Assembly (NCBI GenBank): GCA_045113315.1
Contig: JBGUIX010000002.1
Span: forward strand, 115,327 to 179,326
Source: RUG13091 sp045113315
GTDB taxonomy: Bacteria > Bacillota_I > Bacilli_A > RFN20 > CAG-826
Length of the DNA: 64,000 bases
Direction of reading: 5' to 3'
In this document: piece after piece, positions 50,664 through 59,414 of the stretch
Layout of the letters: every line of letters starts with the position of its first letter
Numbering within the stretch: position 1 is the first letter of the stretch
Notes under the pieces: model-generated
What the model saw: only the letters and a program-made list of their open reading frames with translations
Database searches by the model: none
What the model was told of the DNA's origin: nothing
Program-made: the position numbers and the translations under genes

Positions 50664-51173
50664 ATGGAATATTTGAAATTAGGAACAATATTAGATAGTC
50701 ATGGTTTAGATGGAACAATGAAAATTTATTCCACTACATCATTTGGAGATTTAAGATACCAAAAAGGTTCAAAAGTTTTCTTTTATAATGAAAAAACGAA
50801 TGAGCGTATAGAACAAACAGTTTTATCGTATCGCCACTCTGGAGCATTTGATTTTGTGAAGTTTGAAAATATTAATGATCCAGAAACAGCGAAACAATAT
50901 AAAGGCTTTGAAGTACAAGTTATCAAAGACTCTAATGACTTAAAGGTAGGTTATTACTTTTATTCCGATTTAGAGGGTTGCAAGGTCGTTGATCAAAATG
51001 AAAACGAACTCGGAACCGTCAAAAATGTTGAAGAATTCCCCGCTCAAATAACATTACGCGTTAAGAAGCTAGAGAAAGGCGAATTCTTTGTTCCTTTTAT
51101 CAAACAATTTATTATTTCCGTTAATATTAAAGACAAAATTATTAAAATAAATGTAATTGAAGGCATGCTATGA
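50664..51173 (+). CDS. rimM: Ribosome maturation factor RimM
   Basis: Helps assemble the 30S head together with S19. 169 aa from the ATG at 50664. The N-terminal RimM domain reads LKLGTILDSHGLDGTMKIYSTT and the PRC-barrel begins near YYFYSDLEGCKVVD. A longer frame starting inside khpA has no family match at its end, so it was rejected. No Shine-Dalgarno exists; the ATG follows the khpA hairpin after about 8 nt. It overlaps trmD by 4 nt (ATGA). Confidence 0.92.
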   Translation: MEYLKLGTILDSHGLDGTMKIYSTTSFGDLRYQKGSKVFFYNEKTNERIEQTVLSYRHSGAFDFVKFENINDPETAKQYKGFEVQVIKDSNDLKVGYYFYSDLEGCKVVDQNENELGTVKNVEEFPAQITLRVKKLEKGEFFVPFIKQFIISVNIKDKIIKINVIEGML

Positions 51174-51949
51174 AAATAACAATTCTCACTTTGTTCCCTG
51201 AAATGTTTGACGGCTTTATGACCAATTCAATCATTAAAAAGGCAATAGCTAAAAACCTTGTTTCGATCCGTATAGTTAATATTCGCGATTATACGAAAGA
51301 CAAATATGGTCGAGTTGATAGCGCTCCCGTCGGCGGAGGCGCTGGTTTAATCATGAAATGCCAACCAATTATTGATTGTTTAAATGCTGTTAAAGAAAAA
51401 GATTCATATGTTGTTATGCTCTCCCCAAGAGGAAAGACTTATGATCAAAAAACCGCACATTTATACCAAAATACCCATCAAAACCTCATTCTTTTATGTG
51501 GACATTACGAAGGCATAGACGAAAGAGTTAATAAATATATCGATGAGATGATATCTGTTGGAGACTATATATTAACAGGTGGAGAAATAGGAGCAATGGC
51601 GATCTCAGATTCAATTATCAGATTAATAGATGGCGCCATAAGCGGTGAAAGTATAATCGAAGAATCATTTGAAAATAATTTATTAGAATATCCTCAATAT
51701 ACCGAACCATTTGATTATAACGGTGATCTTATCCCAGATATCCTCTATAGCGGTAATCATACAGCTATAAATAAGTGGAGAAAAAAACAATCTTTAAAAA
51801 TTACTAAAGAAAATCGTCCAGAATTATTAAAAGATTATCGATATAGCAATGAAGAATTGAAATTATTAAATGAATTAGATAGCAATGAAACTCCTAAATG
51901 GGAAAAGGACGCTATCGAAAAAGGACATAAGTTCATTAAACAAAAATAG
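51170..51949 (+). CDS. trmD: tRNA (guanine-N1-)-methyltransferase TrmD
   Basis: Methylates G37 next to the anticodon with SAM, preventing frameshifts. 259 aa of the SPOUT knot fold: ILTLFPEMFDGFMTNSI at the N-terminus, LLCGHYEGIDERV and VGDYILTGGE at the knot, and VDSAPVGGGAGLIMKCQP with the catalytic Asp. Two tRNAs of this window that should need it, tRNA-Pro(CGG) and tRNA-Leu(CAG), have purine 37 (G and A by sequence). Confidence 0.97.
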   Translation: MKITILTLFPEMFDGFMTNSIIKKAIAKNLVSIRIVNIRDYTKDKYGRVDSAPVGGGAGLIMKCQPIIDCLNAVKEKDSYVVMLSPRGKTYDQKTAHLYQNTHQNLILLCGHYEGIDERVNKYIDEMISVGDYILTGGEIGAMAISDSIIRLIDGAISGESIIEESFENNLLEYPQYTEPFDYNGDLIPDILYSGNHTAINKWRKKQSLKITKENRPELLKDYRYSNEELKLLNELDSNETPKWEKDAIEKGHKFIKQK

Positions 51950-51972
51950 AGGTTAACGAGCCTCTATTTTTT
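51944..51972. terminator. Bidirectional terminator between trmD and ffh
   Basis: AAATAGAGG (51944-51952) and CCTCTATTT (51961-51969) with an 8-nt loop. T runs are present on both strands. The trmD stop codon TAG lies in one arm. Confidence 0.88.
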
Positions 51973-53344
51973 ATTGTGGAAATCCACCCATTCCACCAAA
52001 GCCGCCAAGACCGCCTAAGCCACCTGGAGGCATTCTGCCACTTTTACGATAACTCTCCATCTGTTTCATCATGTCTTTCATCTGATCATATTTTTTCAAG
52101 ACACGATTAACATCCGCTAATGTTTTACCGCATCCATTTGCGACACGCTGTTTACGGGAGAACTTAAATACATCTGGATTGCTTCTTTCGTATGGGGTCA
52201 TCGAATTAATAATAACTTCAAAGTTTCTCATTTCTTTTTCAGCTGCCGCTTGTTGTTCTGGAGATATCTTAGGCATGCCAGGAATTAATTTTAATAAGCC
52301 ACCTAAAGAACCCATTTTTTGTACTTTTCTCATATTTTCAAGCATGTCATTCAAGTCGAACTTGCCTGACATCATCTTATTGGCGGTTCTTCTGGCTTCT
52401 TTCTCGTCCATTTCCTCTTGGGCTTTTTCGACTAAAGTCATCACATCGCCCATACCGAGGATTCGATCCGCCATACGGTCAGGATGGAAAATATCTAAAT
52501 CAGTTAGTTTTTCACCAACACCAGAGAATTTAATTGGTACACCAGTCATATGTCTAATAGATAAGGCGGCACCACCTCTAGCGTCACCATCAAGTTTAGA
52601 CATAATCGCACCAGTTAATGTGAGTTGTTGATTAAATGTATTAGCAACATTAACTGCGTCTTGACCAGCCATAGCATCAATTAAAAGTAAGATTTCATCA
52701 GGATTTACAGCATCTTTGATGTCATTTAACTCTTTCATGAGTTGCTCATCAATTTGTAAACGACCTGCTGTATCGATAATTAAAACATCGTAATGTTCAT
52801 TAAAAGCTTTTTCTTTGGCCTTAACAGCAATATCAACAGGTGATACTTTAGTTCCTAAATTAACTAAATCAACGCCAACTTGCTTAGCAATTTGATCTAA
52901 TTGGTCAATAGCAGCTGGTCTATAAACGTCACCTGCAGCTAACAATACTTTTTTCTTTAATTTATTCTTTAATAAATAAGCTAATTTACCTGTACTAGTG
53001 GTTTTACCAGAACCTTGTAAACCAACCATCATAATGACAGTAGGACGATTATTCTGATAATGAATTTCACTATCATCACTACCTAAAAGATCAACGAGTT
53101 CATCATGAACAATCTTTACAAGCATTTGGGAAGGGTTTAATTTTGATAAAACATCTTGTCCTAATGCTTTTTCTTTGACATTATTAGTGAATTCTTTAAC
53201 AACTTTATAATTAACATCAGCTTCTAATAAGGCGACACGGATTTCTTTTAACATGTCTTCCATGTTTTTCTCGGTTAAACGAGCTTGTCCGCGCATCTTT
53301 TTAAAGATAGACGATAATTTATCAGATAATGATTCAAATGCCAT
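51971..53344 (-). CDS. ffh: Signal recognition particle protein Ffh (SRP54)
   Basis: 457 aa. N domain, GTPase G domain with GLQGSGKTTSTGKLA, DTAGRLQIDEQ and SKLDGDARGGAAL, and a Met-rich M domain (MRKVQKMGSLGGLLKLIPGMP) that binds signal peptides and SRP RNA. The tail is Gly/Met-rich (GGLGGLGGFGGMGGFPQ). It targets membrane proteins with FtsY. AAAGGAG precedes the ATG. It overlaps ylxM by 11 nt, as a coupled pair. Confidence 0.97.
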   Translation of the reverse strand: MAFESLSDKLSSIFKKMRGQARLTEKNMEDMLKEIRVALLEADVNYKVVKEFTNNVKEKALGQDVLSKLNPSQMLVKIVHDELVDLLGSDDSEIHYQNNRPTVIMMVGLQGSGKTTSTGKLAYLLKNKLKKKVLLAAGDVYRPAAIDQLDQIAKQVGVDLVNLGTKVSPVDIAVKAKEKAFNEHYDVLIIDTAGRLQIDEQLMKELNDIKDAVNPDEILLLIDAMAGQDAVNVANTFNQQLTLTGAIMSKLDGDARGGAALSIRHMTGVPIKFSGVGEKLTDLDIFHPDRMADRILGMGDVMTLVEKAQEEMDEKEARRTANKMMSGKFDLNDMLENMRKVQKMGSLGGLLKLIPGMPKISPEQQAAAEKEMRNFEVIINSMTPYERSNPDVFKFSRKQRVANGCGKTLADVNRVLKKYDQMKDMMKQMESYRKSGRMPPGGLGGLGGFGGMGGFPQ

Positions 53345-53657
53345 GCTTTAAACTCCTTTCCACTTCATTTAAGTAAGATATAAATTCTTTGTCTTTAACT
53401 TTTGATTTAACTTCTCTAATTTTTTCAATAGTATTTAAACTACCAAGTTTAGATTCATAATCATCTAATTTCATTTTTCCCTTTTTGATTGCGTCTTCTG
53501 CTGCCGCACGAGAAATATTTCTATTTTCAGCAATTTCGGAAACGGATAAATTAGCAAGATAATAGTCTTCTAATATTTCTTTTTGAGTCTCAGAAAGAAG
53601 ATTTGAATAAAGACTTAATAATTCAGAATAATGTAATACGAGATCAATTTCTTTCAT
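53334..53657 (-). CDS. ylxM: YlxM/p13 family DNA-binding protein
   Basis: 107 aa from the ATG at 53657 (GAGGA upstream). A helix-turn-helix like that of sigma-70 region 4 is seen: LSETQKEILEDYYLANLSVSEIAENRNISRAAAEDAIKK. YlxM is linked with ffh in Firmicutes and is reported to modulate SRP GTPase assembly in streptococci. It lies between ftsY and ffh, as expected. Confidence 0.93.
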   Translation of the reverse strand: MKEIDLVLHYSELLSLYSNLLSETQKEILEDYYLANLSVSEIAENRNISRAAAEDAIKKGKMKLDDYESKLGSLNTIEKIREVKSKVKDKEFISYLNEVERSLKHGI

Positions 53658-53659
53658 TA

Positions 53660-54631
53660 TTAGTCTTCCTCTACACATAAACCATAAAGGTATTTATCTA
53701 AGTCGAATTCCTGCAAATCCTCCATTTTTTCACCTAAACCGATGAAACGAACAGGCACTCCAAGTTCATCTCTGATTGCTAAAATAATCCCACCTTTACT
53801 GGTTCCATCCATTTTTGTGATGACAATACCGGTAAGATTTGTGACATCCGCAAATGCTTTAGCTTGGACAACACCATTTTGACCTGTTGTGGCATCAATA
53901 ATTAAGAAGGTTTCTTGAGGAGCGCCTTCAATTTCTTTACCGATAACACGTTTTATCTTCGCGAGTTCCGCCATTAAATTGGCTTTAGTCTGTAACCTAC
54001 CTGCTGTATCAACAATTACAAGGTCACATTTATTCTCTTTGGCTTTTTTAACACCATCATAAGCCACGGAAGCAGGATCAGCATCTTGCTTACCAGTAGC
54101 AATATCGATTCCTAGACGTTCAGCCCAAACAGTTAATTGCTCTGTGGCACCAGCTCTAAATGTATCAGCGGCCACCAACATCACTTTTTTACCTTGTTTA
54201 ATATAACGATATGCTAATTTAGCGATTGTTGTGGTTTTACCAACACCATTAACACCAACTACTAATAAAACAGTGGGTGTATTTTCATAAAAGGGTAATT
54301 CGTTAACAATATCACCCTTAGAGGCATAACCAACAAACATCTTATCAACTAGGATTTCATTAATCTTTTCAGGATCTTTTATGCCTTCTTCTTTACTTTT
54401 ATTCAAAACTTCTTCAATGATATTTAAAGCAAAATTGATGCCGACATCAGATTCAATAAGAATTTCTTCTAATTCGTCAAAATAATCTTGATTCACTTCT
54501 TTATAGCGAGTCGAAAGATTCTTTAATTTAGATGAAAAATTCTTACGGGATCTTTCCATTCCTTTGGAATAAGTTTCCGTAACCGCATCTTTTTTCTTAA
54601 ATTTATCTTTTAAAAAAGATATTAAACCCAT
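53660..54631 (-). CDS. ftsY: Signal recognition particle receptor FtsY
   Basis: 323 aa. A short basic N-terminus (FLKDKFKKKD) is followed by the NG domain: GVNGVGKTTTIAKLA, DTFRAGATEQL, DTAGRLQTKANLM and TKMDGTSKGG. It lacks the long acidic A domain of E. coli. It receives ribosome-SRP complexes at the membrane. The start shares one base with the rnc stop. In B. subtilis smc lies between rnc and ftsY; here the two genes abut. Confidence 0.97.
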   Translation of the reverse strand: MGLISFLKDKFKKKDAVTETYSKGMERSRKNFSSKLKNLSTRYKEVNQDYFDELEEILIESDVGINFALNIIEEVLNKSKEEGIKDPEKINEILVDKMFVGYASKGDIVNELPFYENTPTVLLVVGVNGVGKTTTIAKLAYRYIKQGKKVMLVAADTFRAGATEQLTVWAERLGIDIATGKQDADPASVAYDGVKKAKENKCDLVIVDTAGRLQTKANLMAELAKIKRVIGKEIEGAPQETFLIIDATTGQNGVVQAKAFADVTNLTGIVITKMDGTSKGGIILAIRDELGVPVRFIGLGEKMEDLQEFDLDKYLYGLCVEED

Positions 54632-55314
54632 TAAATACTCCTCTTCTTCAAAGCATTTTTAGCAGCATTTTGTTCAGCGGCTTTTTTGCTTTTACCAGTA
54701 CCACTAGCTAAAACAATATCGTTGAATAATACATTAACAACATAGGTACGATCATGAGCAGGACCTGTTTCACTAATAGTTACATAATGAACGCTTTCTC
54801 TATGCTCCGCTTGCATCTCTTCTTGTAATTTGCTCTTATAATCAGTTAAATCAATCTTACCAAAGTTAATGATGTCTTCATAAATAGAATTTTTGATAAA
54901 ATCAAAAACAAAATTAATGCCTCTATCTAGATAGATAGCACCAATTAAAGCTTCAAAAGAATCTTCTAAAATTTTATCACTTTGTTGAATTTGCTTTTCA
55001 CTGATGGAATGACCGCATCTAATATAATTAGCAAGTTCAATCTTGCGTGCATAATTAGATAATGAATGTGATTGTACCAAAAAGGAACGAAGTTTAGACA
55101 TATTGCCTGGTTCCATATCAGGATAAGAATTAAAGATTAAATCAGCGGCCACATAATCAAGAACCGCATCACCCATATATTCAAGTCTCTCATAATCAAA
55201 ATGCTTGGTGTTTGCATCAGCGTTATATGAAGGGTGTGTTAAAGCTAACTCATAAAGAGTTAAATTATCACTATTAATATTTAATTTTTCTAACAATTCT
55301 TTAATATCACGCAT
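54631..55314 (-). CDS. rnc: Ribonuclease III
   Basis: Cuts double-stranded RNA, including rRNA precursors. 227 aa: catalytic domain with ERLEYMGDAVLDYVAADLIF and EDSFEALIGAIYLDRG, then a dsRNA-binding domain ending with GTGKSKKAAEQNAAKNAL. It overlaps plsX by 8 nt; acpP, usually between them in Firmicutes, is absent. Confidence 0.97.
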   Translation of the reverse strand: MRDIKELLEKLNINSDNLTLYELALTHPSYNADANTKHFDYERLEYMGDAVLDYVAADLIFNSYPDMEPGNMSKLRSFLVQSHSLSNYARKIELANYIRCGHSISEKQIQQSDKILEDSFEALIGAIYLDRGINFVFDFIKNSIYEDIINFGKIDLTDYKSKLQEEMQAEHRESVHYVTISETGPAHDRTYVVNVLFNDIVLASGTGKSKKAAEQNAAKNALKKRSI

Positions 55315-56287
55315 TTTCTAAACCTTTTTTAATTTGTTCGACAACATTCTTTTCTGTTAATACTTTAGCGACACGTAATGCCGAATAAAACGCCACTTCA
55401 TCAGAACTACCGTGAGCTTTAACAACATTGCCATTAATGCCTAATAGCATCGCACCACCAGTATTCTTATAATCAAGTGTTTCAGACATTTCTTTCATGC
55501 CTTTACGAACATGTAAATAACCAATTTTAGACCATAAATTCTTTTTAAAAGCTGATTTGATCATACCGGACATAATCTTAGCCATACCTTCGGTAGCTTT
55601 TAAGAAAACATTGCCAGAAAAGCCATCTGCTACAACAACATCAGCCTCACCACTTAAAGCGTATCTAGCTTCAATATTTCCAGAAAAGCCTTCAAATCCT
55701 GATTCTTTTAATAGTTTATAAGCTTCTTTAACTTCAGGAGCACCTTTACCTTCTTCAGCCCCATTACTTAATAAATAGGTCTTCGGCTCTTTAACTCCAT
55801 AAACGGATTCACTATATAATTTGCCCATTAAAGCAAACTGGGCTAATTCTTCTCCAGAATTTTCATTATTTGCACCGATATCTAAAATAACAACATTTTT
55901 GCCTTTAATCTTGGTAGGAAATGGGGCAACTAAAGCTGCTCTTTTCACGCCAGGAATTAATTTTAAATTAATTGTAGCGGCGCTTAAAAATCCACCAGTA
56001 GAACCACAAGAAACAACAGCGTCTGCTCCTATTTCTTTCATTGTTCTAATAGCGACATTCATCGAAGAATTTTTTAATCTCATAACTTCTAAAGCACCAG
56101 CTTCCATTGGAACAATATCAGGTGCATCGATAACAACGCATAATCCTTCTAACTCGCTTAATTCTTCTTTTTTACCGCAAACGGTAATTTCAACATCTTT
56201 ATTATCTTTTAAGAATTGTTTAATCGCAGAAACAACGATACTAGAACCGTTATCTCCACCCATCGCATCAACTACAATTTTTACCAT
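55307..56287 (-). CDS. plsX: Phosphate acyltransferase PlsX
   Basis: Makes acyl-phosphate from acyl-ACP for phospholipid synthesis. 326 aa with VDAMGGDNGS at the N-terminus, SCGSTGGFLSAA, ALVAPFPT and DIGANNENSGEEL. It can also use acyl-phosphate made by a Fak kinase, a FakA-like subunit being encoded a few genes away. GAGGAT precedes the ATG. fapR, fabD, fabG and acpP of the B. subtilis operon are missing here. Confidence 0.96.
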   Translation of the reverse strand: MVKIVVDAMGGDNGSSIVVSAIKQFLKDNKDVEITVCGKKEELSELEGLCVVIDAPDIVPMEAGALEVMRLKNSSMNVAIRTMKEIGADAVVSCGSTGGFLSAATINLKLIPGVKRAALVAPFPTKIKGKNVVILDIGANNENSGEELAQFALMGKLYSESVYGVKEPKTYLLSNGAEEGKGAPEVKEAYKLLKESGFEGFSGNIEARYALSGEADVVVADGFSGNVFLKATEGMAKIMSGMIKSAFKKNLWSKIGYLHVRKGMKEMSETLDYKNTGGAMLLGINGNVVKAHGSSDEVAFYSALRVAKVLTEKNVVEQIKKGLENA

Positions 56288-56348
56288 AAAAAATCCTCGC
56301 CAAATATTTTAGCATGTAAAGGTAATATGAAACAATTTAATTGTTTAT

Positions 56349-58352
56349 TTACCCTTTTATTACACTATTTTTATTAGCTTCTCTTTCCGCTTTAGAAATT
56401 ATATATTTAAATTCTTCTTCATTTTTGTGGCTCATGATATATTTCGCGTCATCTCTAGCCACAACAAAAATCTTATAATCGTCAATCACATTTAAGAAAG
56501 CAAATACTGGTAAACCAGATTGCTTAATACCTGATAATTCACCAGGCCCTCTTAATTTCATATCTTCTTCAGCGATAACAAAGCCATCTTCACTATTCAC
56601 TAGTATTGATAATCTATTCATCGCTTCTTCATCGTTTTTATCATCTAATGTTAATAAGCAGGTGGCTTTACTACCATCACGGCCAATTCTTCCTCTTAAT
56701 TGATGAAGAGAAGCTAAACCAAAATTACTAGCGTCATAAATAATCATTAAATTTGCTTTTTTAACATCGATACCAACTTCAATAACAGGAGTGGACACTA
56801 AAATAGGAGTTTTGCCACTATAAAAATCATTAAGTGCTTTATCTTTTTCTTCACTTTTCATCTTGCCGTGTAATAAACCTACTTTTTCTTTATATCTAAG
56901 CAAGTATCTAGCATATAATTTTTCTACTGAATATCTTTCATCTTCTCGATAATCGATTAATGGGGCAACTACATAAACTTGATGGCCACTATTCAATGAT
57001 TCATCTACAGCTTTAAATATCTCTTCATCCTCTGATCCAACTACCCTTGTAGTAACATCTCTTTTCTTGCTTGGGAATGTCGTTAATGTGGAAATATCTA
57101 AATCACCATATAAAGATAAAGCTAAAGAACGAGGAATTGGAGTCGCTGACATCATGAGTAAATCAGCGTGTTCGCCTTTAGAAGCAAGTTGCAACCTTTG
57201 GTTGACACCAAATCTATGTTGTTCATCTATGATGGCTAGACCTAATGAAGAATAGATTGCGGATTTAGTAAATAAAGCGTGAGTGCCAATCACTATATCG
57301 ATACTTCCATCCGCTAAATCTTCATATATTCTTTTCTTTTCAGATTGAGGGGTTGAACCTAATAATAAAGCAATCTTAATCTTAGTGTCTTTAAACACCT
57401 TTTTTGCGTTCTCAAAGTGTTGTCTAGCTAGGGCATCAGTCGGAGCCATTAAAGCCCCTTGATCACCACGAATATAATTCGCATATAAACAGGTAAAACA
57501 AACTAATGTTTTGCCAGTTCCAACATCACCTTGTAATAACCTATACATGAGACCGCTTTGATTCATATCTTCAATAATTTCTTCGCAAGCTTTAACTTGA
57601 TCATCAGTTAAGGAATAAGGAAGTGTATCAAGGAAAGGTTTACATAAAGATAAATCAATCGGTTCTTTTTTAATTTTGGCTAAAGATTTATTCTCTTCTC
57701 TAATAATTTGATTCTTTAAAGAGAACATGAGAGCTTCTTCATATTTTAAATGGCGAAGGGATTGTCTTACTTGTTCATAGTTTTCTGGAAAATGCGCCCA
57801 TTTTAAAGCGAGGCTTTTTTTCACTAAACGATATTTATTTAAAAATGTATATGGAACTAAAGAAGCAATATGACCATCAAGTTCTTCTAATGATCTTTTT
57901 ACTAAATTAGAAAATAGATAATTTTGAAAATCAGTCGGTAAGGAATAGATTGGTTTAATTCTTTCATTTAAAGGAATCTCGCCTTTATACATGTTAATGA
58001 AATCTATTTCCCCTCTCTTTTTATTAAAAGAGCCCACGAGAGTGAAATTATCGCTTAAATTGATATTCTTACTTAAATATTCTCGATTATACGCTATAAC
58101 GCGGAAATAAGCCTTATTAACACTGATAAAATCAAATGAGGTGATGCTGATATGACGGTTATGAATAATTTTCGGTAAAGAAATAACTCGTCCTAATAAG
58201 ACTACTCTTTGCTTGTCTTTTAAGTCTTTATCAGTGGTATAGTTTAAATCTTCATATCTTCTCGGTAAGTGATTTAAAACATCATAATGGTTATAAATAC
58301 CCATCTGATAAAGTAATTTATTTAAACGTGGAGACTTAGTCAGTTTATCCAT
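56349..58352 (-). CDS. recG: ATP-dependent DNA helicase RecG
   Basis: Reverses stalled replication forks and branch-migrates Holliday junctions. 667 aa. An N-terminal wedge (OB) domain is followed by Walker A LLQGDVGTGKTLVCF, the DEQH box AIIDEQHRFGVNQR, SATPIPRSLAL and QLRGRIGRDG. No Shine-Dalgarno is seen. The promoter region overlaps the preceding terminator. The recG-plsX order corresponds to that of B. subtilis. Confidence 0.96.
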   Translation of the reverse strand: MDKLTKSPRLNKLLYQMGIYNHYDVLNHLPRRYEDLNYTTDKDLKDKQRVVLLGRVISLPKIIHNRHISITSFDFISVNKAYFRVIAYNREYLSKNINLSDNFTLVGSFNKKRGEIDFINMYKGEIPLNERIKPIYSLPTDFQNYLFSNLVKRSLEELDGHIASLVPYTFLNKYRLVKKSLALKWAHFPENYEQVRQSLRHLKYEEALMFSLKNQIIREENKSLAKIKKEPIDLSLCKPFLDTLPYSLTDDQVKACEEIIEDMNQSGLMYRLLQGDVGTGKTLVCFTCLYANYIRGDQGALMAPTDALARQHFENAKKVFKDTKIKIALLLGSTPQSEKKRIYEDLADGSIDIVIGTHALFTKSAIYSSLGLAIIDEQHRFGVNQRLQLASKGEHADLLMMSATPIPRSLALSLYGDLDISTLTTFPSKKRDVTTRVVGSEDEEIFKAVDESLNSGHQVYVVAPLIDYREDERYSVEKLYARYLLRYKEKVGLLHGKMKSEEKDKALNDFYSGKTPILVSTPVIEVGIDVKKANLMIIYDASNFGLASLHQLRGRIGRDGSKATCLLTLDDKNDEEAMNRLSILVNSEDGFVIAEEDMKLRGPGELSGIKQSGLPVFAFLNVIDDYKIFVVARDDAKYIMSHKNEEEFKYIISKAEREANKNSVIKG

Positions 58353-58376
58353 ACATAAATTATTTCTTTTATATAA

Positions 58377-58401
58377 TAAAAAAGCAAATCAATTGATTTG
58401 C
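58377..58401 (-). terminator. Terminator upstream of recG
   Basis: GCAAATC (58401-58395), loop AATT, GATTTGC (58390-58384), followed by TTTTTTATT on the minus strand. It ends the yloU-fakA-DUF2188 transcript. Confidence 0.88.
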
Positions 58402-58432
58402 ATTTCTATCTTTTAAGACAAATATACACTTA

Positions 58433-59413
58433 TTAGTGTGCTTTTCTAATTCTGCCTTTAACGGAGTGAACTCTGATGCTACCTTCTTGGGATTTAGCGA
58501 GTTTCTTCGCAAAGACGATGGCTTCCGCTTGAGTGTTAAATAATTTGATGGCTTTTTGGCCATTTGCAAATTTAACTTGCCATCTCTTGTCTTCTTTTCT
58601 TTTAGAGATGTGATAAATTCTTGGACCTTTATAGCCGGTTGCTAAAGTTTGATTAACAACATCTTCATCTTCTTGTTCAACTTTAATCTCTTCTTTAGCT
58701 TCATCAGAGACACTTTCTTCCATCTCTTCGATTTCTTCTTCTTTGATTTCATCTCCGATGAAGATTAAATAACAAATTCTATTTAATAACCATAAGAGAA
58801 TGGAAATAGCAAAAGCTCCGATAACAAAGCCAGGTATAATAGCGGCCGCCCAATATGAAACTTTAGAGAAATCTAAGAAGACATATGGAGCTTCGCCAAA
58901 GAAAGAATAACAAGCTTTGATGTTAGATAAAGGTAATGCATAAGCCGCATAAATAGCCAATAAAATAACACCGAGGAATGATAATTTGAAATTATATTTC
59001 TTATCTAGATCAAATCCGATAAAACCAAGGGTGAATAAGGAAGTAGCCACATAGTGATGGCATAAATTATTCCAAAATTCGATGGTATTAGGTCCCTTAC
59101 CTAAATAATATTCTGTGTACTGTAAATAAGTAGCGACAGTAATTAAAGTAATCATCGCACTCACACTAGTGATTAACTTTAAGACAAAGACGAAATTTGG
59201 TAAAACAACCTCTTTATCTTTTTTCACTAATTTTTCGACTGCATATCCTATGGATATTAATGAGCAGACGATAATCATCTCATTAGTTAAAAGCGTGAAA
59301 TATTTAATATAGGAGACCGCTACTAAAGAATCACGGATTAAGACAAATCCAGCGATAGAAATGATTAAGGCTAATAGATTGATGACAAGGGAGAAGATTG
59401 ATCTAGTTTTCAT
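58433..59413 (-). CDS. Polytopic membrane protein fused to a DUF2188 domain
   Basis: 326 aa. Six to seven transmembrane helices (residues about 5-225) resembling the Pr6Pr/FAR-17a type of membrane protein, then an acidic linker rich in Glu (about 228-265), and a C-terminal DUF2188 domain: RIYHISKRKEDKRWQVKFANGQKAIKLF. The domain is almost the same as the free DUF2188 protein at 38271. The start was placed at the ATG at 59413, one base after the fakA stop, instead of a GTG at 59425. It sits between recG and fakA, where B. subtilis has unrelated metabolic genes. Function unknown. Confidence 0.75.
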   Translation of the reverse strand: MKTRSIFSLVINLLALIISIAGFVLIRDSLVAVSYIKYFTLLTNEMIIVCSLISIGYAVEKLVKKDKEVVLPNFVFVLKLITSVSAMITLITVATYLQYTEYYLGKGPNTIEFWNNLCHHYVATSLFTLGFIGFDLDKKYNFKLSFLGVILLAIYAAYALPLSNIKACYSFFGEAPYVFLDFSKVSYWAAAIIPGFVIGAFAISILLWLLNRICYLIFIGDEIKEEEIEEMEESVSDEAKEEIKVEQEDEDVVNQTLATGYKGPRIYHISKRKEDKRWQVKFANGQKAIKLFNTQAEAIVFAKKLAKSQEGSIRVHSVKGRIRKAH

Positions 59414-59414
59414 A

